This document shows positions 23,669 through 36,100 of a DNA stretch of 64,000 bases, one piece after another. The stretch spans positions 66,256,672 to 66,320,671 of the forward strand of contig NC_088708.1 in NCBI RefSeq assembly GCF_963576615.1. Reading direction: 5' to 3'. The notes beneath the pieces were generated by a model that was given only the letters and a program-made list of their open reading frames with translations, searched no databases and was not told where the DNA came from. The stretch is from Watersipora subatra. Taxonomy: Eukaryota; Bryozoa; Gymnolaemata; Cheilostomatida; Watersiporidae. The stretch's first letter is position 1. Each line of letters begins with the position of its first letter. Made by a program: the position numbers and the translations under genes.

Positions 23669-23846
23669 CAGACCTGCCAACCCACGATTGAGGCAATGCG
23701 TGAGATTTGGTTTTGGGGCAATTGATGTATCAATGATAGCATATATAAAATTTTTGAAATTGGGGCAAAAATCTCACGCATTTTCAGTTTTTCTTTGGGG
23801 TGATTGCGTGAGTCTCACGCCCAATGCGTGAGAGTTGGCAGGTATG
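23669..23846. mobile_element. 178-bp hAT-type MITE
   Basis: Ends read CAGACCTGCCAAC and, inverted, CATACCTGCCAAC, with internal TGCGTGAG motifs. The 8-bp target duplication ATCCTCTG flanks it at 23661-23668 and 23847-23854. An 8-bp TSD with CA-starting TIRs fits the hAT superfamily. Confidence 0.85.
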
Positions 23847-24334
23847 ATCCTCTGTGTAAGTGTAAACTTGTAAGCCGGCATGGATTAGCGTTGTCTGAAA
23901 AAATAAATGCCATCTTAGCAAGAGTTCTTTCTGCTGCCTGCTTGCTTCCTTTCTCCTTATATCAATATCTCTTACTTAATTCCCATCCGGCCTTCTAAAA
24001 AAACTTTTGTCCAACATATTTCTAAAAAAAACTCGTTGACTTTAGACATGCTTATAAAGGTCTACTTAATCACATTGTGTTATAATGTGTACTTACATAT
24101 GTTGTAGCAAAGAACAGTCTTCGGCTTCCTTTCCACTTATATACGTACTGCCTAATACTACGTAATCCACTTGGTTTATCCACTTGCCCCGAACACCAGC
24201 AACTGCATTGACTTCAGACGCCAATATAACCTAAGCCCTACAAATCCCATCACACAACAAATTGTGTGGCTTACCAGATAGCAGTTATAAAGGATAACCA
24301 GATCATATTTATAATTACCAGATCGTGTTTATAA

Positions 24335-24600
24335 AGGAGTATTTAATCATGTCTATTAAGATTTATTTGATCATGTCTATTAAGATTTATTTGATCATGT
24401 CTATTAAGATTTATTTGATCATGTCTATTAAGATTTATTTGATCATGTCTATTAAGATTTATTTGATCATGTCTATTAAGATTTATTTGATCATGTTTAT
24501 AAAGATTTACCTAATCGTCTTTATAAAGGTTTATAAGGTTTACCTGATCATGTTTGTAAAGGTTTACCTGATCGTATTTATAAAGAGTTGTTAGATTATT
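24335..24600. repeat. 24-bp minisatellite
   Basis: Unit ATCATGTCTATTAAGATTTA plus tttg. About seven near-perfect copies (24346-24500) degrade rightwards into taaaggtttac-type variants. The unit length is a multiple of three, so it yields a spurious 89-codon frame. Confidence 0.9.
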
Positions 24601-24609
24601 TTTATAAAG

Positions 24610-26570
24610 ATTTGCTGTCTATTTTGATCGGATGGTGTTCTGTGGATTTATTACCACGGTTTTAAAATACCATGTAAGGGTATCTGCTATTGATAAGTTT
24701 AATATCAAAATATTTCTGAATAAAGAGTTGTTCACTCAACCAGATACTATACATGTATATTCATCCTGCTTATGTGTGTAGTTTAGTAGGTTAAAACAGT
24801 GACACGTTACACTTTCATCAAACTATATATTGATTGTTTAGTAAACGAATCAATTTAATATGGCTCAAGGACTTGGGGAAAACTTGTTTATAACAAAACA
24901 TTAGCATGATGCCATTTTTAGACAAAATGACTTAAATATTGTATTACTTGGGATTAAATGACCTAGATTTAAATTATACATCACTCAAATATTTTGCTGT
25001 TCATGAAACATGAGCTCATGAAGATTAGCTGATCAACTTTTAAAGTCTTCATGTTACATTTTGTACCTGATGTTGTGTAATCACGTGCTTGACCTATGAA
25101 CTTCTGAGGATAGTTGAGTATCATTGAACAGCTTTAAGAGCACCTTTATTACTAACTTGTGGAACGTAGTATGCGCTTTGACAATTAATAGATTCCCTTT
25201 TCCTAAGGCTGGACAGCCGTGCCCAACAAGTAGTAATAGTGATACATCTTTGAAGTCGACACGACCAACAAATAGTCATACAATAATCGATGAGCTACAG
25301 GTAATATTACTAAGAAAAGAAATACAACATGGTGGCAGCAAGGTATGGACCTTCAGTATTTGCCTAGCTGGTGGAATGTTTCACGCAGTGAGCTATTGTA
25401 GCTGGCTGATCAATTGTTAGTTGAATAGTTTTTTGCATGCATCGGATGGTCATTGATTTGATGTAATACAGCTTTGGCGTTATTTGATAAAAGAAGATGA
25501 GGAAGTGATTTCAAATCATGGATGCGTTAGGACTAGTGCCACCATTGGTTGTCAGCTTTTATGGTAATTGGTCAAAAAACTGACGAAGATGGCGTAGAAA
25601 TTTTGAGAATTACTTGCTGGCCCCTTGCTAGCAATAAATTCAGTTACTGCTCCGGCAGTATGTAGTGTTTCTAATATTAAAGCTCACAATTTATAATAAA
25701 TTAATGTGACACGGTAGCCAAATATGAATAGTAAACAAAGAATTTAAAAAATTAAAGTGACGAGTTATTATAATGCCTCAGTACAATCGAAAAACGGTAT
25801 GTGTTCAGTGCTAGACAATGGCTACATTTTATATCTCAGCAGTAATGGCCTCATTCAATTGTAACTTGAGGCCTGCTGGTTGCTGTCATAAATTCAAATC
25901 ATAAACATAAAGGTGGTAGATGCAATGAGGCCGATGCCTCTTCATCTGCTCAGGTAAATGCTAGCATGTAAACAATCTTCTACTTCACAGAATTTCATTT
26001 ACTTTACAAATACATATTTTGAAAATTATTAAAACAATTTAGATCTCCCTAAAAGTTAACACTGAACGTAAAAATTTGTGAGACAATTTTATGTACTTGA
26101 CAGCTGAGGTCAATGCAAATTGAGGGGTTGATAGTAGAGATCTCTGACTAGCATACATGAGAAAGTTAAGCAGTCTATTTATCTAGGCAATGAGCAACAA
26201 ACATGACCGAGAAATCAACATTAAAAGATGAGTTGTGAAAAGCCGCTGTTTTAAAAAAGACATATTGTATCTATAGAAAAATGTAATGTAGCAGAAGGAG
26301 AGATAAAATTGTACAAATGATATTTATGATTTGGTCAAGATAAGATGAGTAGCATTCAAAGTGAAAGCAAAAAAAATCTGCCGTTCATTTTGAAATGGTT
26401 GTACACAGAATAAAACCAAATGAAGCTACCCTCCGCATTCTTTGATTTTTGTCAGCAATGCGGTAAATTTTAAAAATGCTTTTTATAACTATGCATCTGC
26501 ATATGGTTGAACTAGGTAAAAAAATTTCTAACGTGACAAGGTGGTTAAAATAACTGGCCATTTGACCATA
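24610..26570. other. no gene seen
   Basis: AT-rich spacer downstream of the receptor gene. The open frame at 25124-25420 (98 codons, plus) has no recognisable domain and was not called. Confidence 0.4.
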
Positions 26571-26579
26571 TAAAAGATT

Positions 26580-27145
26580 TTACCAAATTTTTTTTGTCTT
26601 GAACCAAACATTTGATGCAGGCATCCATAGCAGGAGACCAAGGGAGGCAGAAAGGGTAATCAAAGCGTGTATCCAGAAAAACAAGCGATCTAAAACTATG
26701 GCCAAGAGTCTCCATTCATCTCTTATAGCCTTGTGAGCTTCCTTTTGTCTCTTGTGTTTACTGTTTGCTCTTATCTGCTCTATTATTAAGTTCTCTAGTT
26801 TGGTACGAGACGGCTTTGGTTTGCTCGTAGCCGTCCCATTGCTGTGAGTCGGAGACTTCTTTTTGTCAGCTAATTCCCACGCGTATGTGTACAATAGATC
26901 AGACGTACTCATGACTTTAGGTGGCCTAGGGAACTTTTCAATTCCATCTTCAATTGTCACGGACTTAACAAAGTCATGTACCAAACCGCGGACGCACAAC
27001 GCCTTGGCTAGGAAATCAAACATAAATGTGCGAATCCAAACTGGAATTCGATGCTGTCTCGGTCCGACATGATGCATTTGTAGGATTATAATTGTCAAGA
27101 TAATAGAGAAGGATGTCAAGGACATGATGACAAAGAGGTAGATGC
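26580..27145 (-). CDS. receptor last exon: M3, cytoplasmic loop, M4
   Basis: 566 bp. It begins [10 protein letters not shown] after a ttatattgcag acceptor and continues M3, [15 protein letters not shown], a basic loop, [17 protein letters not shown] (M4) and a stop at 26580-26582. Confidence 0.93.
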
Positions 27146-30100
27146 CTGCAATATAACAACATAAAATCGAATACAAAAAACGACTACTTAATACGCATAC
27201 TGTATAACAGAAAGGGTGAAGTAAGGGAGACAAAAAGCGCTCTGAAATATGGAATTTTTATTTTTTGAAACCAAGATCTCCTACTTATAAGGAATTCTTT
27301 AAAATAACGCTTAAATTATGTAACTTATATAACTTATGTAATTCTATATTGTATTAAAGTAAAACAACTGTTATACTCTGGATGCCTAGAATAGGCGTTA
27401 TTCTTTATGTGAGGCATTCAAATTTCAACTGCATAGCCTTAACAATTTATAAAAAACAGCTGTCTCTGAATTAATAGAAGTACAAAGGCTACATGATAGC
27501 CGAGTCTGGTAGGGTCTGTTGGTAGTTTGGCAATGTATCGGTAACAGCTGTGGCCATAGATCTTTCTGAATATTTAATGTGTACCGAACATAATAATTGC
27601 TTACTTTATAATAAATGCATTTGGTATATGCTAAAAATATTTTATTAGATTTATTTCACGAATTTTCAAATAGAGCAATTACTTTTTAAGATGCATATCA
27701 CTGAAAGCAGCAAGTGGCAATTAGTTCCAAGTCTATGGGTATGCATAGAACTAAATTATGCTTATCACGTACTTTATTCTATCATACATATTATCATCCT
27801 ATTTTATCCCATTTGCATCAAGGGGCCTTATGTTCGTGGAAAACTTATGGATGTCTCTTGTATGTTCGACTATCATGCTATGACAACTTGTATATAATAC
27901 TCACCTAAAGGTGGAACTGATGCTATGACAAGTTGTATATAATACTCATCTATGAGTGGAACTGATGCTATGACAACGTGTATATAATACTCACCTAAAG
28001 GTGGAACTGATGCTATGACAACTTGTATATAATACTCACCTATGAGTGGAACTGATTCTGAGGTTTTTGGCATACTCTCGGCTACAAGCAGCATAAAGAC
28101 GGAGAAGGCGAGAAGCACAGTTATGCCGAGAGTTATCTTCTCTCCGCTGTCCGGTGGTAGATAGAAAGTCATGACATTGAGTATGGCGAGCCATAGACAT
28201 GGGAAGACAATGTTGAATAAGTAGTAGAGTACTCTTCTTTTGATAATAAACTTGTATGTTACAAATGGGTAGGGTTCAGGACAGCACTCATAGATTACAG
28301 AGCTCCTAAAACACATTATACACGGATTGTGGATAGAGGTTCTTTATACATAAATATATATACATAACAGATATGTTTTAGCTATATTTTTGAGTAAAAT
28401 TATGTACTGCTTTTTTAAGTCTAAAGTATACGGTCAGACGCGGCTGCTATACTATTTTCACTCAGTTATTTCTATGAGTATAGAGTTATTCAACGAGGCA
28501 TGCATAATGGATTTTATAAAAGCATGTCAGTGTTTGACAAGACTTGTGCTAGTTAAACTGAAGCGTTCATCAGTACACGGCAGAGCTGTACACGGCAGAG
28601 CTGTACACGGCAGAGCTGTACACGGCAGAGCTGTACACGGCAGAGCTGTACACGGCAGAGCTGTACACGGCAGAGCTGTACACGGCAGAGCTGTACACGG
28701 CAGAGCTGTACACGGCAGAGCTGTACACGGCAGAGCTGTACACGGCAGAGCTGTACACGGCAGAGCTGTACACGGCAGAGCTGTACACGACAGAGCTGTA
28801 CACGGCAGAGCTGTACACGGCAGAGCTGTACACGGCAGAGCTGTACACGGCAGAGCTGTACACGGCAGAGCTGTACACGGCAGAGCTGTACACGGCAGAG
28901 CTGTACACGGCAGAGCTGTACACGGCAGAGCTGTACACGGCAGAGCTGTGCACGGCAGAGCTGTACACGGCAGAACTGTACACGGCAGAGCTGTACACGG
29001 CAGAGCTACACAGTAGAGCTGTGTTGCAATCATAAACATTAGTATTGCTGAATTATATGTAATTAATATTTACTGGCTGTAAAATTACAAATGTAACAGG
29101 ATAAAGATGCTAATATAAGAGTGAGTAGTGACATGTTATGATGAGAGATAATACGATGCAATATAATATGATATCATGTGATAGAACATGATACAACAAA
29201 ATACCATATTTGTATGATATGAATATGACGTGATTATATGCAACACAATTTGGTATGATATGGCTTATATGGTATGATATGGCTTATATGGTATGGTATG
29301 GCTTATATGGTATGATATGGCTTATATGGTATGATATGGCTTATATGGTATGGTATGGCTTATATGGTATGGTATGGCTTATATGGTATGGTATGGCTTA
29401 TATGGTATGGTATGGCTTATATGGTATGATATGGCTTATATGGTATGGTATGGATACAATATAATAAGATACGGTGTGGTACGATATGAAATTAAAAGAT
29501 TACCTCTCAGCAGTAATATGAATGAGTTCCCATTCTCCATTGGGCAGATAATTTTCAAGATCGACCTCCGAAGAGATAAGCGTGAGATTGAGCTGTGTGC
29601 TGTCATACATCCAAGAACTGAATTTCATAGTACACTCCTGCACATCAAATGGGAAATATTTGACATTTATCTGACAGGAAGCCCGATAGCGGATGGGTGG
29701 GCCCCAAAATACTTCTCCTCTGTAGTCGATCGTCACTTTTGTTTTCATGACTTCTGTGTAGTCCTCAGCGCTACAACCATCAACGCTGCATTGAAACTAC
29801 TGAAGAACAGGCCTCAACATTTCTTATGTGTATATTCAATCATGCTAGCTCTGCACATATATAAAGCCTAATAAAATTTTTATGTAAATGTGATAGTATA
29901 AGGGGCAAAAAAATAAATAAGTACATCTAAAAGCGTTTTGACAGCTATAAGACAGAATTGAAATCTGTCTGACAATACAAATACCATACTGAGATTGTGC
30001 AGCTGATACTGCTGTTAATATATAAAAGGTTTAAGTTGAGCCGCAATAATGCAGGCTGGTTAGGGGATAGGAGTTGTCCTACCGAAATCAGATTTGACTG

Positions 30101-33100
30101 ACTATGTTGCTCGAGGTACTGGAAGCTTGCACAGTCCTCACATATGATACCATATCTATTCAAGGTATAGCACTCTTACTAGTGAATATGATGATGCAAA
30201 ATTTCAGCTGACTCCATAACCTAACAGAGAAATAAACTTTACAGGCTGGGCAGAAGCAATTAGAATTCAAAGTTAAAGGGCAGCAATTGACCTGACCTCT
30301 TTATAGAGCGTCATACCAAGAGTTCACACAAGCTGCAGTTTTAGAGTAAGCAAGGAGTTGATGAGGACACTTGAAGGTTCTTTGAATGCTTTCATTTCGG
30401 TAGGAAAAGGGAGCAGCAGCTGGTTAAATACTAAACAATGTATGAAGTGGTATGAAGGGAATATAATCTAGGCATGGACACAAGATGGCAGAGTTGCATT
30501 AGCTTCCAGCAACAGCCCCCAGCTTTGTTCGTTGTTACATACAATATTAAAACCGCCGTCGATCGCTATTCATTTTGTTCTCGACAAGATGAATCCATCT
30601 GTGTTAGCAGCGCTTCAGTTGTGGGACGAGGCATAGAAATAATGAAACTTGGATCGTTGTTATGAACAACCTTGCCAATGTTTATTGCTTCTGTGTATAT
30701 TGATTGTATACTGTAGTGCATCAATGTCGACACCTAGTTTTTACAATGTATGCTGTGAACTAACATTATTATATGGTTCATATATTTAAAAATAAAAACT
30801 AATTTATTATAATTGAAGTAACAAAGTAAAAAATATAACCAAAATAGTTGCAATAATATTACAAATAATGATTTCAGCTTATAACAATATAATAATATTC
30901 TTTACGTTAATATTCCCTAACGTTGTTATTACTTCAACACATTGTTGACACACAGGGGCTTAGCGGTCTAAAATACCTGAACTGTGAACAGCAAGTCAGG
31001 GTTCAATTCCCATTAAAGGACACTAGTGGTAACAAGAATAACATCCAACCTTAAGTTGCTCTCTGCGACTGGGCATGTCTCCAGTTGTAGAGGTTTCCTT
31101 GTTACTAGACATAGACATGACTAGCCAAGATCATAGAGACATTATTTGTGCAACTATGCTCTTAAAAAACATGCACAGCCTCCGCAGACATTATACTAGA
31201 TCTTCGAGGAATGGCTTCATGGTCATACTATTTTAATTAAAGCTACTGCTATTTATATTATTATTATTATTGTTGTAAAAGTTTTTCTTCACAGTCGTGA
31301 GGTGGTAGGTGACTAGTTTTAGTCTGTGTTGAGTCCGGGTCTTAACAAAAGGCCAAAGGATCCAACATCTTCCTCAATTCCACTAGGAGAAGACCTTCCT
31401 CAAAATGTGAGCTGTTCCTAACAGCTCACATTTTGAGCTCACATTATTATTATTCATATTATTATTATTATCATTATACTATCATAATATTACTATTACG
31501 TTTGCTGTTTTATAGTTTTAGTTGTACCTAGTATCTTCCATAGATTTCAAACTCACTTGACCGTAAGACTAGTCTTTATCTGTTCTGCTAAGTAGAGGTG
31601 GAACGAGACAGGTTTTTTAAGCTCGAGACGAGACTCGAGACACTGTCTTGTAAAAATTCGAGACTCGAGACACGAGACAGTAAAATAATGAGCATTTGGT
31701 GATGATTTCACTACACAAGTACTAGCTACTTGGTATATATAAAATTAATAAAACTCTTTTTAAATTGAATTTTCACCTGGTGTAAACGATTTAAATACAA
31801 CATTTTAATAGTGATATGCATGTAGTTTTTGTAAACAAAAGTGACACAAACAGCTCTAAAATACCGAAGTTATATATTCTAAGAATTTTGAGCTTGATTG
31901 ATCATAATTATTATAAACATATTGCTTTGTACATGTATATTTTTACCATCTATTGAATAGTTCTTACTTTTTAAAGTAATGTGTAATGAAACCGATAGCC
32001 GTCGCTCTACAAAGAAATACCGCAACTAAAAGAACACACGATAACACTTTCATTCTTATCGTTTCATTAATGTTAAGTTTTGTTTGTGTATTAGCTGTAG
32101 TATGTGAATTATATTTAAATTGTACTCATGAAATTATATTAATTACTGTATACATGCACATGTATATTCTTATATTGAGCTAACAATACGTCATTGTTAA
32201 CCGAACACGGACTATGGTCGACACGGCCTTTCGTTCGTTTCTCCGTGTCCGGGCAAGTTTTACCCGCGATTGGTAGTATATACGTAAAAGAGGCCCGAAT
32301 TTTATGAAGGGCAGTTGGTGTTTAGACACGATACGATAAAATACAGACATTTTACCCGCAAAAGTCTAATTTATTAAATTGGATTATCCGAAGAGTAATT
32401 AGATACGACCCGGTATCTGTTTTAAGGACACAGAACCGAACTAAAAAATAACAGGGCCGTTGTCCGGACTACATGATTAGACTCAGTGGCCAACATAATC
32501 AGTAGCAACAGGTAGTAACGGACCGGGTATAACTTTAAAGGCAGTTGCCCGCAATCCATTATAATATATGGAGTTGTTGCTACCGCAAGAAGCCATGTTT
32601 TAACAACCGTGCGCAGGCGCTTTAGTTCTATTTCCTGTCTCGAGTTTGGCAATAGTTAAGTCGAGACGAGACCGATACGAGACGAGACAGGTCGATACTC
32701 GAGACGTCTCGTGTCTCGTTCCACCTCTACTGCTAAGCAACTAATAACTGTAAGTCATTAGCTCTACTGGCAGTAGAAACATGGCTTATTAACTCACTGG
32801 TCAGCAAACCTAGTGATTATTCGAAGCATAACCATAATGAGTCAGGGCAAAATAGAAACATGGACACAGGCTATATCGTAGGTAGAGTTTATATACACTG
32901 CACATTTTTTGACATATCTACATGAGAATATTTTTGTAGCTTACCTGTTGTATAACACCACATCTGGCAGCCATATTGAATCCTCTGGAATCCTCAGTTT
33001 CGTCATGTTGTTATATTCGACAGGATCCCAGTTCAGCCTCTGGTCTATCCATATCTATGAACAGAACAACAGATTCCTTTACCTAAGACTATTTCTATCT

Positions 33101-36100
33101 ATAGTTACTCATAAGAGACAGATAGACGAAACCAAGAACCTCCTAATTCTGTCTGAGACATTAGTCTAATGGTTGCATCTTCATGGTGATAAACCAAACA
33201 ATTTTCATTACACCACTTGTTGAGAAGTTGTCTAGCCTGACTTTCTAACCAAAATGGTAAAGTGATGAGTCGTGTTTAGTAGCGTCAAGTTATACATAAT
33301 ACTCTACAGTACGGAGCATGATTTGCTATAGATACTGGCTAGGTTTCACCAAGTTAGTCGGGACCCCTAAACAATTATCCAAACAGAACTGCAAATTAAC
33401 AGATGATTTTAGGCTGTGACAAAAATATTTTCAATTGAGCGAGTTAGGCTTGCTAGGCTGTTCTTTTACGAAACACACAATCTTTCAACTGTTTATGTTG
33501 GCAAAGCTTTTATTAATCAGAGTATGATATCATGCTGTTATTGTTCGGTTTTATTTATAACTTAATAAAGCTTTAGTTTTGTTTGTAATGCTGACGCATG
33601 CTGCCTTTTGCACTTTGTATAATTGCTGCCTCGCAGACATCCCATGGAGTTTCACTACCAGCTTATGTTTTTACTTTGTTGCATATTTCAAGCTTGTTCC
33701 TATAATTGTTTTTATTATGCGTCAAGTCAACCACACACTTTTGAAATGAAGAGCAACATAAGGCCTTTGAACGAATATTTTTGATGAGTACACAACTCCG
33801 TAATCTTCATTCAAAAACTGAAGAGTGAAGAAAAAGAGCATTAAAATGATGGGTTTTTAGTCATTGGCTAACATCTACACTTCATAAATTGCAAAAAACT
33901 ACCAACGGTAATAATGAAAATGTATTTATAATAAAACTTTTATCATCAAATTCATTTGCAATAATATGCATTTATAATAAAATGCATTTATAACAAGAAG
34001 TATTTACAATAGAATGTATTAGTAATAATATGTGTTAATAATAAAATGTATTTATAATAAAAGGTATTCGTAATAAACTGCATTTATAAACAATCAGTTA
34101 TAACAATCTAATAATACTAAGTGACACTATAAATGTTTTCTTTAATAAATAACATATACTGACTCGTTGCAAATAACTAATTTTATAATTACTGGTAAAG
34201 CTAGGTTATACTCTATTAATATATCTTTGTAAGCAAAGGTTTTGTGGAAAGTCAGTTTGCAAAATATCCCATTTTTGGAATGAAATGCCTTAATGTAGCA
34301 CTAAACTATTTATGTTATATTTATTACTGTATTTGTAAGGCTGGCTTAGGGTATCCCGTGTTTGTGCGCTAGATAAGCGAAAGTTGTACTCTGGAAAGTC
34401 AGCAGTTTTATAGCTAGTATCTAAGTAGAATACTGTGGCCACTCCCACATGACCACGGCTAAGGCTAGGTAAGAATGCTAAGGCCACTCCCACATGATCA
34501 CGACTAAGGCTAAGTGAGAATGCTGAGGCCACATCCACATGATCCCAACTAAGGCCAGGTAAGAATGAGGCCACTCCCACACGACCATGACTAAGGCTAG
34601 GTAAGAATACTGAGGCCACTCCCACATGAACATGACTAAGGCCAGGTAAGAATGAGGCCACTCCCACACGACCATGACTAAGGCTAAGTGGGAATACTGA
34701 GGCCACTCCTACACAACCACGACTAAGGCCAGGAAAGAATGAGGCCACTCCCACACGACCATGACTAAGGCTAAGTGGGAATAATGAAGCCACTCCTACA
34801 CAACCGCAACTAAGGCCAGGTAAAAATGAGGCCACGCCCATATGATCACGACTAAGGCTAAGTGAGAAGACTGATTTCACTACTATTGTAAGTTCTGTAA
34901 AGCTAGCAACTTTACTACAGCTTCTCATTTTGATATAGCAATTTTTAAAAGTGTATATTAAACAGAACTGTGATAGCCGTGCTGCCATATTGCCTTGTAC
35001 AATTTTTATTAATTTTCATGAAGCATGACCACATATTTTGCCGTTCAGTGCAAGATGCAGTTTGTGTTCTTTGAATGTTTTTTCCATAAGTTCTCCCAAT
35101 AGTTGTCGACAAAAAAAGGTCAAAGGTAAACTTAACAGTTGCGGTATAATGACACGATGCGCTGAAATACGAAAGGTAAGAGAAGGCAAATATGAACTGT
35201 AAAAATACAACATATTCTGCTCTTGTTAAAGATGTTCTTTTAAATGAATGAGCAGCCATGAATCCCTAGCCCCTAGACACTAGACCTAGGACCCTAGACA
35301 TCATAACCACTGCTCCAACAATGAAATAGGACACTAGACATCATAACCGTTGCTTCAACAATAAAATAGGACACTAGACATCATAACCGTTGCTTCAACA
35401 ATAAAATAGGACACTAGACATCATAACCGTTGCTTCAACAATAAAATAGGACACTAGACATCATAACCGTTGCTTCAACAATGAAATAGGACACTAGACA
35501 TCATAACCGTTGCTTCAACAATGAAATAGGACACTAGACATCATAACCGTTACTTCAACAATAAAATAGGACACTAGACATCATAACCACTGCTCCAACA
35601 ATAAAATAGGACACTAGACATCATAACCGTTGCTTCAACAATGAAATAGGACACTAGACATCATAACCGTTGCTCCAACAATAAAATAGGACACTAGACA
35701 TCATAACCGTTGCTTCAACAATGAAATAGGACACTAGACATCATAACCGTTGCTCCAACAATAAAATAGGACACTAGACATCATAACCGTTGCTTCAACA
35801 ATGAAATAGGACACTAGACATCATAACCGTTGCTTCAACAATAAAATAGGACACTAGACATCATAACCACTGCTCCAATTTAATGACTAGTACTCACGTT
35901 TTGTAGCCACATGTTCACTGACAGAACTTGGTTTACTTCATCCTACAAGAAGGAGTTGGTTTCTGATACACTGCATAGACATACTATTCAGGATTGACTA
36001 TCCAGGTAGCTAAGCGCATAGAGCAAAACAATAGAGCTATTATCAACTATTTTTAAAAGTAATACATTTTAGAATCTTAAGCTATTAGTTCAGTTAGATG

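Noticed and set aside
24325-24594. 89-codon frame of MSIKIYLI units
   Set aside because: Translation of a 24-bp minisatellite.
25124-25420. 98-codon plus frame
   Set aside because: No domain, no splice context and biased toward chance composition. Kept out of the gene list.
28390-29039. Long open frames on both strands (HGRAV and CTALP or YSSAV repeats)
   Set aside because: They are translations of the 15-bp minisatellite. Openness in several frames follows from the unit length, and there are no gene signals.
34290-34988. 232-codon minus frame with [12 protein letters not shown] units
   Set aside because: Translation of the 42/45-bp minisatellite in a receptor intron, with no receptor homology.
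35290-35878. Regular repeats resembling a CRISPR array
   Set aside because: Units are contiguous with no unique spacers and no cas genes, in an animal intron. It is a minisatellite.
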